Shown here piece after piece: positions 11,055 to 22,649 of a stretch of DNA of 64,000 nucleotides. Below the pieces are notes generated by a model that did no database searches, was not told the origin of the DNA, and was given only the letters and a program-made list of their open reading frames with translations. Source of the DNA: Prorocentrum cordatum. Its lineage: Eukaryota; Sar; Dinophyceae; Prorocentrales; Prorocentraceae. The DNA lies in contig CAUYUJ010004758.1 in the NCBI GenBank assembly GCA_963575745.1, positions 476,524-540,523 on the forward strand. Direction: 5' to 3'. Numbering within the stretch: the stretch's first letter is position 1; each line of letters opens with the position of its first letter. The position numbers and the translations under genes were made by a program.

Positions 11055-11384
11055 ATTATCCCGGCAAAGCAACCTAACAGCGATGTGTATAAGCATATCT
11101 GGAAGCATTCCCCTTAAGATTCAGGTGAGAATCCAGTTGTAGAATTCTGCTGTTCTCGGAGTCGCAGTCGCATTCGCAATGACAGTCGCAGTGGCAACGG
11201 CCTGACGATCCAATGGAATCCTAAGGATTCCTAGGGATTCCAAAGGCATCCTTAGGCATCCTTAGGAATCCATAGGAATCCTCAGGATTCCTAAGGATTC
11301 CTGAGGATGCTTAACTATGCCGACGGATTCCTAAGGATGCCTACGGATTACTAAGGATTCCTGGGGATTCCTACGGATGCCTCA

Positions 11385-12240
11385 GCCTGCCTCAGTTTCA
11401 GCCTCAGCCTCAGCCTGCCTCGGCTTGCCTCAGCCTCAGCCTCAGCCTGCCTCGGCCTCAGCCTCAGCCTGCCTCAGCCTCAGCCTCAGCCTGTCTCGGC
11501 CTCAGCCTGCGTCAGCCTCAGCCTCAGCCTGCCTCAGCCTCAGCCTGCCTCAGCCTCAGCCTCAGCCTCAGCCTCAGCCTGCCTCGGCTTGCCTCAGCCT
11601 CAGCCTCAGCCTGCCTCGGCCTCAGCCTGGCTCGGCCTCAGCCTGCCTCAGCCTCCCCTCCCCCCCCCTTCCCCCCCCCATTCAGCCTCACCTTGTCTCA
11701 GCTTCGGCCTGCCTCGGCCTCATCCTCAGCCTCAGCCTCAGTCTCAGCCTCAGCCTGTCTCGGCCTGAGCCTGCCTCGGCCTCAGCCTCAGCCTGCCTCA
11801 GCCTCAGCCTGCCTCAGCCTCAGCCTCAGCCTCAGCCTGCCTCAGCCTCAGCCTCCTCAGCATCAGCCTCAGCCTCAGCCTCAGCCTGCCTCGGCTTGCC
11901 TCGGCCTCAGCCTCAGCCTGGCTCGGCCTCAGCCTCAGCCTCAGCCTGCCTCAGCCTCAGCCTCAGCCTGCCTCAGCCTCAGCCTGCATCAGCCTCAGCC
12001 TCCCTCAGCCGCAGCGTGCCTCAGCCTCAGCCACAGCCTCAGCCTCAGCCTGCCTCAGCCTCAGCCCTCAGCCTCAGCCTGCCTCAGCCTCAGCCTGCCT
12101 CAGCCTCAGCCTCGCCTCAGCCTCAGCCTCAGCCTGCAGCCTCAGCCTGCCTCAGCCTCAGCCTCAGCCTGCCTCGGCGTGCCTCAGCCTCAGCCTCAGC
12201 CTGCCTCGGCCTCAGCCTGCCTCGGCCGCAGCCTGCTTCA
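11385..12240. repeat. CAGCCT/GCCTGC array of composite copy 1
   Basis: Hexamer CAGCCT alternates with CTGCCT and CTCGGC variants over about 850 bp. All forward frames remain mostly open because the hexamer lacks stop codons; the predicted Pro/Ser/Ala/Leu-rich peptides are artefacts. Confidence 0.9.
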
Positions 12241-12245
12241 GCTCG

Positions 12246-12765
12246 GGCATTCAAAATATGGCACAGGACTGGTGTTCTGGGAACACGAAGATCACGAAGT
12301 GGCCCACAGTTCGCTCCGGGGAATCAACATATGGTGCAGGAATGGTGTTCTGGGAACACGATGAACACGAAGTGGCCTACAATTGGCTCTGGGCGTTCAA
12401 AATGTGGCCTGGGAATTGTGTTCTGGGAACACGAAGAACACGAAGTGGCCTACAGTTGGCTCCGGGCATTCAAAATGTGGCCCGGGAATTGTGTTCTGGG
12501 AACACGAAGAACACGAAGTGGCCTGGGACAGTGGCCTACAGTTGGCTCCGGGCATTCAAAATGTGGCCCGGGAATTGTGTTCTGGGAACACGAAGAGCAC
12601 GAAGTGGCCTACAGTTGGCTCCGGGCATTCAAAATGTGGCCCGGGAATGGAGTTCTGGGAAGTCGAAGAGCACGAAGTGGCCTACAGTTGGCTCCGGGCA
12701 TTCAAAATGTGGCCCGGGAATGGAGTTCTGGGAGGTCTGGGAGGTCGAAGAGCACGAAGTGTGTG
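12246..12765 (+). repeat. 73-bp minisatellite of composite copy 1
   Basis: Units begin AGTGGCCTACAGTTGGCTCC and end GAAGAGCACGA. Spacing is 73 bp in clean units, with one insertion (GGGACAGTGGCC) near 12525. Since 73 is not a multiple of three, each unit moves to the next frame and all three forward frames stay open with the same peptide motifs. Confidence 0.85.
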
Positions 12766-12906
12766 ACTGTTTGCGAAAAACGAATTCGGACACGAGTTCG
12801 GACACAGCTCCCCGGATGCCGCCCAGACCCCCCTGGGGAGTCATCTGCTGCTCTCTTTTGACACCACTAGAAACCTATCAGTCTTCGCTGTTAGGTAAAA
12901 AACGCG

Positions 12907-14494
12907 ATTATCCCGGCAAAGCAACCTAACAGCGATGTGTAGGAGCATATCTGGAAGCATCCCCCTTAAGGTTCAGATGAGAATCCAGTTGTAGAATTCT
13001 GCTGTTGTCGCAGTCGTAGTCGCATTCTCGATGACAGTCGCAGTGGCCTGAATCAGCCTCAGCCTCAGCCTCAGCCTGCCTCAGCATCAGCCTCAGCCTC
13101 AGCCTCAGCCTGCCTCAGCCTCAGCCTCAGCCTGCTTCAGCCTCAGCCTCAGTCTGCCTGCAGCCTCGGCCTCAGCCTCAGCCTGCCTCAGCCTCAGCCT
13201 GCCTCAGCCTCAGCCTCAGCCTCAGCCTGCAGCCTCAGCCTGCCTCAGCCTCAGCCTTAGCCTCAGCCTCAGCCTCAGCCTCAGCCTCAGCCTCAGCTGC
13301 CTCAGCCTCAGCCTCAGCTGCTCAGCCTCAGCCTGCATCAGCCTCAGCCTCAGCCAGCCCTCAGCCTCAGCCTCAGCCTGCAGCCTCAGCCTCAGCCTGC
13401 CAGCCTCAGCCTGCCTTCAGCCTCGCCTCAGCCTCAGCCTGCCTCAGCCTCAGCCTGCATCAGCCTCAGCCTCAGCCTCAGCCTGCCTCAGCCTCAGCCT
13501 GCCTCAGCCTCAGCCTCAGCCTGCCTCAGCCTCAGCCTCAGCCTGCTTCAGCCTCAGCCTCAGTCTGCCTTCAGCCTCGGCCTCAGCCTCAGCCTGCCTC
13601 AGCCTCAGCCTGCATCAGCCTCAGCCTCAGCCTGCCTCAGCATCAGCCTGCCTCAGCCTCAGCCTCAGCCTCAGCCTCAGCCTCAGCCTCAGCCTGCTTC
13701 AGCCTCAGCCTCAGTCTGCCTTCAGCCTCGGCCTCAGCCTCAGCCTGCCTCAGCCTCAGCCTGCCTCAGCCTCAGCCTCAGCCTGCCTCAACATTCAAAA
13801 TGTGGCCCTGGAATGGAATTCTGGGAACTCGAAGAACACGAAAAGGCCTACAGTTGGCTCCGGGCATTCAAAATCATGCCCAGGAATGGAGTTCTGGGAA
13901 CTCGAAGAATCACGAAGTGGCCTACAGTTGGCTCCGGGCATTCAAAATGTGCCCAGGAATGGAGTTCTGGGAACTCGAAGACCACGAAGTGGCCTACAGT
14001 TGGCTCCGGGCATTCAAAATGTGGCCCGGGAATGGAGTTCTGGGAACTCGAAGAGCACGAAGTGGCCTACAGTTGGCTCCGGGCATCCAAAATGTGGCCC
14101 GGGAATGGAGTTCTGGGAACTCGAAGAGCACGAAGTGGCCTACAGTTGGCTCCGGGCATTCAAAATGTGGCCCGGGAATGGAGTTCTGGGAACTCGAAGA
14201 GCACGAAGTGGCCTACAGTTGGCTCCGGGCATTCAAAATGTGGCCCGGGAATGGAGTTCTGGGAAGTCGAAGAGCACGAAGTGGCCTACAGTTGGCTCTG
14301 GGCATTCAGAATGTGGCCCGGGAATGGAGTTCTGGGAGGTCGAAGTGCACGAAGTGTGTGACTGTTTGCGAAAAACGAATTCGGACACGAGTTCGGACAC
14401 AGCTCCCCGGATGCCGCCCGGACCCCCCTGTGGAGTCATCTGCTGCTCTCTTTTGACACCACTAGAAACCTATCAGTCTTCGCTGTTAGGTAAC
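12907..14494 (+). mobile_element. Composite repeat element, copy 2
   Basis: Same modules and orientation as copy 1, starting ten bases after it. Head ACCTAACAGCGA is at 12924-12935 and tail TCGCTGTTAGGT at 14480-14491, again perfect 12-bp inverted repeats. The CAGCCT array spans about 13050-13785 and the 73-bp array about 13792-14355. The head-to-tail arrangement suggests tandem duplication or repeated insertion at the same target. Confidence 0.75.
13792..14355 (+). repeat. 73-bp minisatellite of composite copy 2
   Basis: About seven to eight units of the same family as at 12246-12765, more regular than copy 1 (exact 73-bp spacing for example from 14061 to 14134). Confidence 0.85.
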
Positions 14495-14930
14495 GAGCTG
14501 TGCAGCCTGGTGAAGTAGAGGACGCAAACTGGACGCGAAGTTAGAAACCGTGGGTTACAAATAATGTTGAAGCTGGCAGTTGAATATCAGAGACAGTTTT
14601 AGACATACATACGAGCCAGAACAAAAGGTCGAACAAAACATTAACTAGTGACGGTGCTGGTGATACAGAAACAAGTACGATCCCAACGAATGGTATGGTT
14701 CTACATGTTTGGATGAGCTTCCGCAAAACCGACTCGCACGACTGATACATCTGCACACTAGGTGAACCACCTAATACTGTCCAAGGAAAACTACATACTT
14801 AGGATGCAGAGCAACAACCAAATCAAAACTCCAGACACCTGGCAATACTGTGACGACATGCGGGGGCTAGTGATCAATGGCAACGGAAAACGCGAGGTGT
14901 TGTTGGAGCAACTTCTAGAATCCCAGATCC
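14495..14930. other. AT-richer unassigned stretch
   Basis: Notably less GC-rich than its neighbours. An open frame starts at an early ATG-like codon near 14762, but recognisable LINE sequence only appears after about 14930. No RNA gene or repeat seen. Confidence 0.5.
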
Positions 14931-15751
14931 GGACTCTCACCCCTGGGCCAGCCTTCGACATGGCCAAGGCCTGGCCAGCCTGCCTCCCGCCTCTCTGGTT
15001 ACGCCCTGTGGCCAAGCGAAGCCCAGGAGCCCCGAGCCTGGGTGGAGAACCGAGGGCCCCAGAGATGGGCCCTGCTGCGTTTCCACATCACGCCTGCGCG
15101 CGGGCCTACAACGTCTCGACGTCGGCGCTGGTCACAGGGGCGAGAGCGGGGAACACAAGCGAGGGGTTGGGGCCCCTCTGGGGCCCCAGGTGTGACCGAA
15201 ATCGGCGGTCGGGAGTGGCTGACGCGCCAGGCGGCTGGAGGCCCTTGGGCCGCGGCATGCCCGAGACTCGCGCGGTCCGGCTGGACGCATGGGCCCGCCG
15301 CGAGTCGCGGGCGGTAGCGGCGCGGCAGCCCGACTTCGCGCATCTGGCCTCGGGCACCGACAAGTGGGCGACGCGGCGACTTCTCGAGAGCGGGGACCTG
15401 GCGCCAGACTCGGCTGGGGCAGTGCGGGTCGTGCTGGCCAGCAACGTCATCACGGAGTCGGTGGCGGCGAAATGGGGCAGACCGACCAGGTGCCCCCACT
15501 GCGACGCAACCTTGGAAGACCTCGAGCACCGCATGTGGGCGTGCCCGAGCTGGAAGGCAGCGCGCGTCGCGTCGCTGGCTCGAGGGGGCCTCACGCGCGA
15601 GGTGGTGCGCTCCAGGCCCCCAGCCGAGACGACCCGCACTAGCGTGCTGCCAGTGGACCCGCGGCTGGCGGCACTCGCGGAGGACGCTCGGAGCACAGCG
15701 GGCCAGCAAACGCCACGCAGACTGCGCAGCGCGCGGAGATCACCGCGGTGA
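14762..15751 (+). pseudogene. LINE C-terminal fragment with CCHC-like zinc motif
   Basis: The useful part is the second half. ARRESRAVAARQPDFAHL leads to a helical region, then CPHCDATLEDLEHRMWACP, a Cys-Cys-His-Cys arrangement followed by a Trp. This is typical of the region between the RT thumb and the RNase H in RNase-H-bearing LINEs. The frame then fails, and RNase H residues continue one frame away. The RT itself is absent, so this is a 5'-truncated copy or a fragment. The first ~60 residues are probably not coding. Confidence 0.6.
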
Positions 15752-15990
15752 TCCACGCCTTGAGCCTGGCGGGAAGGCCCGTCGAGGCGGTCATGGATTC
15801 GCGGCTCGTCAGTCGCGGCATAGCTGCCATCCACGGCGGGGCGCGGATGGATGCGTGGGCGCACGCCAACCTGTGGGACCTCATCGCGTCCCATGCCCGG
15901 ACGGGCGCATGCCCTGGGCGCGCTGGAGCCCCGCCCACCTGGACCAGGAGGACTTCCTGCAGCGGGGCTTCCCTGGCACTCATTCTGCTG
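15700..15990 (+). pseudogene. RNase H fragment of the truncated LINE
   Basis: The frame reads QTAQRAEITAVIHALSLA, carrying the second catalytic acidic residue (Glu) of RNase HI, then VEAVMDSRLVSRGIAAI, carrying the third (Asp), then ANLWDLIASH. The first Asp strand and the final Asp helix are missing, so the domain cannot be active. It directly follows the zinc motif after a one-base frame change, which fits a single ancestral ORF. Confidence 0.6.
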
Positions 15991-16204
15991 GATCTTCCGC
16001 CCTCTGTTCTGACCACTCTTGCATCGAATACAATGCAAAGTGTCTTCAACTGTTTGAGGTGTCCATTGGTTTTGATATGGTCTCTAGAACTCTGGCGGTA
16101 TTCATAGACATCTCAAACGATTGCACAACATCCAAGACACCCAAAGACATACAAAGACATTATAATATATGTTTACAAGTTTCCTTCTTCGTTTTCACCC
16201 TAAT

Positions 16205-16231
16205 CGCCATGGCCACCTTGATCATCATCAC

Positions 16232-16273
<42 letters not shown>

Positions 16274-16773
16274 CATCCTCATCCTCATCCTCCTCCTCCT
16301 CCTCCTCATCATCATCATCAGCATCAACAGCATTATCAGCATCAGCATTAGCAGCAGCAGCATTATCAGCATCAGCATCATCAGCATCATCATCAGCATC
16401 AGCATCATCATCATCTCCCCCGTTATCATCATCATTCGTAATACCATCACCATCATGAATCCTAATCGTCCTCCTCCTCGTCCTACTCATCCTTAGCATC
16501 AAACTTGCCATAATCGTCATTCTCATCATCGTTATTCGCATTATCATTCCATATCAGCCCCCTCAGCATCATCAGAATCATCAGCACACGCATCATCATC
16601 AGCAGCATCATCATCAAAAGCATCATCATCATAATCGCCATCAGCATAAACATCACCATCAACATCACCATCAGCATCATCATCACAATCATAATCGCCA
16701 TCGTCAGCATCCTCCTCCTCCTCCTCATCATCATCATCACCACAATCATCATCCCCATCCTCATCAGCATCAG

Positions 16774-16804
<31 letters not shown>

Positions 16805-16840
16805 GTCGTCGTCATCGGCAGTCGCATCAACATCCTAATC
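16205..16840. repeat. CAT/ATC microsatellite
   Basis: Imperfect ATC triplets with AGC, CTC and ACC interruptions. Long homopolymer-like open frames (His, Ile, Ser forward; Met, Asp reverse) are not genes. Confidence 0.9.
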
Positions 16841-17195
16841 CCAATGCCCATCCTCTAACTTCTCGATCCCAATCCCCATCCTCGATCCCATCCTCGATCC
16901 CCATCCTGGATCCTCCTCGATCCCAATCCCCACCCTTTTCCCCATGTCTTGACGTTCCGGTCGTGTAAATTGTCTGGCCGTCATCTCAGACACGTCGCAC
17001 TTGCCTCCCGGAACATGTGCGCGAATGCACAGCTTAGTTTAAGGCCCGAAACATAACACATGGGCAAATTTTCTAACAGGGGAATAGAAAATAGATTAGT
17101 TTTCCGAACCATCAACTGAGACACGCCTTAGCGCTCGGTCTTAAAACTCAGACCCGCGTCAGTTTTTGGACAGAAGAATTACGAGATGTCTGACA
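16841..17195. other. Unassigned; start of the palindrome family
   Basis: A short run of CCCAATCCCCATCCTC-like units (16850-16950) is followed by AT-richer sequence in which the first degenerate GAAAACTAAGACA units appear. Confidence 0.5.
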
Positions 17196-17520
17196 ACCAA
17201 GATGTGTTAGTTTTCGAGCCGAAAACTAAGACATGTCTTAGCTTTCGGCCCGAAAAAACAGACATGTCTTAAGATCTCGCGCCGAACACTAAGACATGTC
17301 TTAGTGTTCGTCCCGAAAGCCAAGACAGGTCTCAATTGTCGGCCCGAAAAGGCAAGCATGTCATAGTTCCCGGGGCGGAAAAAAAGACATGTCTTAGTTT
17401 CCGGCCCGAAAACTAAGACATGTCTGACTTCTCGGGCCGAAAATTGAGACGTGTCTGACTTCCCGGGCCGAAAACTAAGACATATCTGAATTTTCTGGCC
17501 GAGAACTAAGACATTTTAGA
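17196..17520. repeat. Tandem array of ~36-bp palindromic units
   Basis: Each unit centres on AAGACATGTCTT and extends outward as GAAAACTAAG... with the mirror-complement half, joined by GGCCCG or CGGGCC linkers. The better units are nearly perfect palindromes of 26-34 bp. About eight to nine units occur. The symmetrical halves could extrude as cruciforms or fold as RNA hairpins. Confidence 0.8.
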
Positions 17521-17865
17521 AACAGGTTCAAGACACTTTTAAGACATCTCAAGGCATTGCAAGACATTTCAAGAAGCTTCTATACAGTTGAAGACAGTGA
17601 AAGACATTCACAGACATACGCAGACATGTTTAAAGACAGGTTCAAGACATCTCGAGAGATTTCAGGACACAAAAGATGTCAGGACATTTCAAAACAGGTC
17701 AAGACTTTTCCCGACAGTTACAGACATCCGCACACAAAACAAAAACATTGTCAAGACATTGTCAAGGTATGTTCAAGACATGTTCGAAACATTTCAAGAC
17801 GTTTCAAGGCATTCCAAGACAGTTCAAGACATTCACAACAAAAAACGAGAGACATCCACGGATGC
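17521..17865. repeat. Degenerate TTCAAGACATT repeat
   Basis: Irregular decamer to 13-mer units related to AAGACATTTC continue from the palindrome array, sharing its AAGACAT core. This suggests decay or spread of the same sequence. No coding domain. Confidence 0.7.
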
Positions 17866-18200
17866 GCGCAGACGCTGACAATTCCAGGCAAAACGAAAGA
17901 GATTCTTGGTATACGACATTACCTCACAAAAGCTCGAACATATGGCATAAACCTTAATAACAATGCGGTTCTGTTGTCAGGAAAATTATGAATGTAAGCG
18001 CCGTTTGGAAAACAACTCAGCGCAATCCATATTATTTCGATTCTGTTGAAGCGAAACTTCGGCCCGAAATTTACGCTGTCCGTATTCGTGTGGGTTGGCA
18101 GCGTGTTTTCATATGAGTGCGGGTTTGGCATACGTTTTCTTATGAAACGCTGATGGCGTTGCTGGTGGCGCCGTTTCTATAATTTGTTGTGAGGGTATCC
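17866..18200. other. No gene recognised
   Basis: Ordinary mixed-composition sequence between two repeat arrays. I see no domain, RNA gene or repeat. Confidence 0.5.
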
Positions 18201-18204
18201 GGAT

Positions 18205-18935
18205 TTTACATTTGAATCGAGGAGGAGGAGGTGGAGGAGTGATGATCGAGGATCGGGATCGAGCAGGCTCGAGGATCGAGGATCGGGATCGAGAATCGAG
18301 GATCGAGAATGGAAGATCGAGGATCGAGGATCGAAGATCGAGGAGATGGAGAATATATCGAGGATCGAAGATCGAGGGTCCAGGATCGACGATCGAGGAC
18401 CGAGGATCGGGATCGAGGAGGGTCGAAGATCGAGGACCGAGGATCGAGGATCGAGGATCGGGATCGAGGATCGAGGATCGAGGGTGGAGGATCGAGGATC
18501 AAAGATCGAAGATCGAGGATCGACGAGATGGAAAATGGATCTAGGATCGAAGATCGAGGATCGAGGATCGAGGACCGAGAACCGAGGACCGAGGATCGAG
18601 GATCGGGGAGGGCACTCGAGGATCACGAGATCGAGCAGGAGATCGAAGAACGATTGCGGAGGCGATCGGGTAGGCGATCAAAGGATCGATCCATCGTGGA
18701 TCGAGTCGTCGATCGAAGGACGGAAAATCAAGGATGTCGAGGGATCGAAGAGCGGATCGAGGGGGAGATCGAGGATCGATTGGATCGGTCGGGGATCAAA
18801 GGATCGAGAAAACGAGAGATCGAGAAGATGGAAAATCGATCGATGAGCGAGGATCGAGGATCGAGGGTCGAGGAGCGGGGATCGAGGATCCAGGACCGAG
18901 GATCGAGTATCGAGCATCGAGGATCGAGGATCGCG
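18205..18935. repeat. GATCGAG heptamer array
   Basis: GGATCGA/AGATCGA units of 7 bp with many variants fill about 730 bp. Open frames in all three forward phases reflect a 7-bp unit without stop codons. Confidence 0.9.
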
Positions 18936-18964
18936 TCTCTATCGTCGTCACCATCGTCGCCAGC

Positions 18965-19225
<261 letters not shown>

Positions 19226-19289
19226 AGCATGGTCCTCGCCACCAACATTACGAGCAACGACATCATAATCTCAACATGGGCATCGCAAT

Positions 19290-19785
<496 letters not shown>

Positions 19786-19929
19786 AATATACGCTCACCC
19801 TCATATAGATCAAGATAACGCAGGTTATGTGAATTACCGCAAGTTTCTCAAGGCATGGAGACATGCAAAGACACGGACAGACATCCGAAGAATCCATCAA
19901 AGTACCTTCCGCACCTTCCGCACCTTCCA

Positions 19930-20130
19930 AACGGTGCGGACGAAGCGGGGCCACGGTTCGCAGCCGAGGACTGGGAGGGCAACGACGTGGCCGACGGGGT
20001 TGTTGTCGCCGCCTCCACGGCCCTCCTCTGCCGCCTCCTGCCTTGCTCTGGGAGCGGCGGCAGCTCCAGGCGCTGGACTGCGCGCGACTGCTGGCAGCTG
20101 TGGAGCTGGAAGCGCTGAAAGCGAACCACG
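19930..20130 (+). pseudogene. Possible RNase H C-terminal remnant
   Basis: One frame gives WEGNDVADGVVVAAS, resembling the final helix of RNase HI, where G-N-x-x-A-D supplies the last catalytic Asp. In the next frame LLWERRQLQALDCARLLAA looks like the helical tail that follows RNase H in dinoflagellate LINEs. No other catalytic residue is present. Chance similarity in GC-rich DNA is possible. Confidence 0.3.
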
Positions 20131-21475
20131 GCGTGCGGGGCCCCCATGGGCCGTGCGTGCGCCGTGCGCCGGCAGTGGGCTGCGGCTGGCGGCTGGCGCC
20201 AGCGCGCGCCGCGCGAGGCGGATGCCGCTGCCGCGGTCGCCGCAATGGCGCAGCAAACGCGACCGGGCCAGCAGCCGCCGGAGTCCCGTGCTGCCCGCGC
20301 GGACGGCCGGGCTGATGCAGGCCCAGGCGGGGCGAGCCGGGGGCGCCGAGGCCGACTGGCGGGCGGCCCTCGGGGAACGCTTGGCCGCGCGCCCTGGCGC
20401 GCTCGATCAGTTTGTGAACTCGGTGCTCCCCTGGCCGCCGCGGCTGGGCCTGGCGCGCGTGCCTCCCCCCTGCCCCCTCCTCGCCTCCCTCCTGCACTCC
20501 CCCTTCCGCCTCTCGCCACAGGGCCCGTCTTGAGGTGGTCAAAAAGATGACCGAAAGCGGCGCGTTTCCCTGAGACGCCGACCGCAGCATCTCGACTTGA
20601 TTTTTATCGGCCGAACTGCTGGCCAGCGCCCATACGCCGCCATTGGCCTCCTTTGGGGCTCACCTCGTACGTGCACCTCCGCTGGATTATGCCAGACTTT
20701 CGCGTGCAGAATCGCCCTCGCTTGCCTCCGCAGGCTTCCGCGGTCCTTGGACCCAGACAAACATGGTCAGGAGGGGAAGAGATGAAGCCAAATCCGCCCA
20801 AAATCACTCTCCGGACACCTCCCAGGTCCATCTGGTGAAACGTTTCGCCTCGAAGGATCCGTTTTGCAAGGTCCCGGGTCCCCGGGCCCGAAGAGGCATA
20901 CAGAGACCAAAAAGAGCACAACACCGTGTCCAACCCAGCGCCTCGAACCTCTCCCCCCTATCCTGCTCGCCGAAACCAATGTTGGGCTACGTCAACCCCT
21001 AGCCGACCCGCCCCGGGGCACCCGGCACCACTCCTCCCTGGCACCACTCCGACCGGCTTTTCATCCTCAGCCGTTGGTGTTGTGGAAGGTCCTGGGGCCT
21101 GGCAGAAGGAGCCCCATGGAAGGCCAAAACTGGCCACAAACCTTCCGTCGCGATTTTCTCACGACGCGCGGATCAGAACAACCTGGCCTCTGGAGCCAGC
21201 CAAACCCTCGGTGCTCATCGGAGGCAGCCCCCCCCAGCGCTCGTCCTAGAGGGGGGCATCCAAGAGGGGGGCTCGCAAAGCATGGCCCGAGGCAAGTGCG
21301 CGGCCCCGATAGGGGGGCCACGGGACGCATTTAAAAAAATATATGTTTTCACAACGTGGAGCGACTGAACACCTCACCCTCAAGCACAGTATACCAGACA
21401 ATAGCGCAGCTGCTCCACAGCGTCAGACGGAGGAAAGCACGGATTGAAACGAACCTGGCGCAACCCCAATTAGGT
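20131..21475. other. GC-rich unassigned stretch with one dispersed repeat
   Basis: Open frames are Ala/Arg/Pro-rich and unrecognised. A block at about 20764-20885 (GAAGCCAAATCCG ... GGTCCATCTGGTG ... GGTCCCGGGT) matches one at about 57955-58070. Confidence 0.5.
20764..20885 (+). repeat. Dispersed ~120-bp repeat, copy 1
   Basis: Shares GGTCAGG, GAAGCCAAATCCG, CCGGACNCCTCCC, TGGTCCATCTGGTG and CCCGGGT in the same order as 57955-58070. Both copies sit near transposon or satellite DNA. Function unknown. Confidence 0.6.
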
Positions 21476-21483
21476 AACAGCCT

Positions 21484-21910
21484 GTTGCATAGGCGCATCG
21501 CTGGGCGCATCGCTTGGCATTGCTTGGCATTGCCTGGCACTGCCTGGCATTGCTTGGCATGGCTTGGCATTGCTTGGCATGAGCTGGCATTGCTTTGCAC
21601 TGCTTGGCAATGCTTGGCATTGACTGCCATTGTTTGGCACTGCTTGGCGTTACTGGGCGTTGCTTGACATTACTTCGCATGGCTTGGCATTGCTTGGCAT
21701 TGCTTGGAATTGCTTGGAATTGCTTGACATTGCTTGGCATGGCTTGGCATGCGTTGGCATTGCTAGGCTCATTGCTTGGCGCATTGCTTGACGCATTGTT
21801 TGGCACTGCTTGGCAATACTGGGATTTGATTGGCATTGCCTGGCATTGCTTCGCATGGCTTGGCATTGCTTGGCATTGCTCGGCATTGCTTGGCATTGTT
21901 GCTTGGGGTA
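21484..21910. repeat. TTGCTTGGCA decamer array
   Basis: About 40 units of ATTGCTTGGC with variants. Forward and reverse frames stay open, giving apparent MPSNAKQCQA or WHCLALLG repeats that are not genes. Confidence 0.9.
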
Positions 21911-22470
21911 ACCGGAGGCGGTGAACCCGAGAAACCCAGGGAAACCGAGGAACCCAGGGAGCCCGAAGAATCTCCGAGGAACGGGCAACGCAACAATAGG
22001 AAGCACCTGGGGCGGGGAACCCGAGGAACCTGGGGAACCAAAAGAACCGCCGAGGAACGGGCAACGTAACAATAGGAGGCACTGGGGGCGGGGAGCCCGG
22101 GGAGCCCTGGGAACCTCCGAGCAACGGGCAACGTAAGAATACGAGGCGCAAACCTTTCACCAAGTAAGAACCACTCAGGCAGCCCTAGGCATTGTTGCTT
22201 GGGGCAACTGGAGGCGGTGAACCCGAGGAACCCGGGGAGCCTCCGAGGAACCCTGGGGAACCAAAGGAGCCTCTGAGGAACGGGCAACGTAACGCTAGGA
22301 GGCACCGGGGGCGGGGAACCCGAGGAACCCGGGGAGCCCTGGGAACCTCCGTGCAAGGGGCAATGTAAGAATCGGAGGCACCGAGAGCGAGGAACCCAGG
22401 GAACCCGAGGAACCCGGGGAACATCCGAGCAACGGGCAACGTGAGAATCCGAGGCGCCAACCTTTAACCA
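21911..22470. repeat. Duplicated ~290-bp block of GAGGAACCCGGG repeats
   Basis: Two related blocks follow one another. Each starts CATTGTTGCTTGGGG, contains GGCGGTGAACCCGAG and many GAGGAACCCGGGGAGCC-like units, and ends AACCTTTMACCAAGTAAGAACC. This is a tandem segmental duplication within a degenerate repeat. Confidence 0.7.
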
Positions 22471-22649
22471 AGTAAGAACCCCGTAGGCAAGCCTAATTGC
22501 AAAACAAGAAGCTCGAGGGAGGCCATGAAATGCGGGGAGCTAACATGGCCCCGACCATGACATCCGCATCCACTTCACCGCCCTCTCGGCCGCCCCCGAA
22601 GCACCACCCGGCCCCGCCCCCACCTGGGCCCACGAGGGGCAAGCCCGCT

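Larger units (their letters stand above)
11055..12896 (+). mobile_element. Composite repeat element, copy 1
   Basis: Four modules occur in the order found in two other copies. A conserved ~150-bp head starts ATTATCCCGGCAAAGCA and includes AATTCTGCTGTT. In this copy a GGATTCCTAAGG-type decamer tract (11215-11380) comes next, then a CAGCCT array, a 73-bp minisatellite, and a conserved ~130-bp tail ending CTTCGCTGTTAGGTAA. The head holds ACCTAACAGCGA (11072-11083) and the tail its exact reverse complement (12885-12896), so the element is bounded near each end by 12-bp inverted repeats. No transposase is encoded. Best guess: a non-autonomous element whose interior is satellite. Confidence 0.75.

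Noticed and set aside
12880-12900. Helitron 3' end, because of the hairpin near the composite element tail
   Set aside because: No CTRR terminus after the hairpin and no TC start at the head; inverted repeats fit another element type better.
11377-12929. Long plus-strand ORFs rich in Ser/Ala/Pro/Leu over the CAGCCT and 73-bp arrays
   Set aside because: They are products of stop-free tandem repeats and exist in several frames at once.
16155-16850. Met- and Asp-rich reverse ORFs and His-rich forward ORFs in CAT arrays
   Set aside because: Pure microsatellite translation; the same occurs in every CAT array of the window.
17196-17865. Possible CRISPR-like array of regularly spaced repeats
   Set aside because: Units are contiguous palindromes without unique spacers, and the DNA is eukaryotic in character.
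21423-22163. Asn/Ala/Lys/Gln/Cys repeat ORF on the minus strand
   Set aside because: Translation of the TTGCTTGGCA decamer array.
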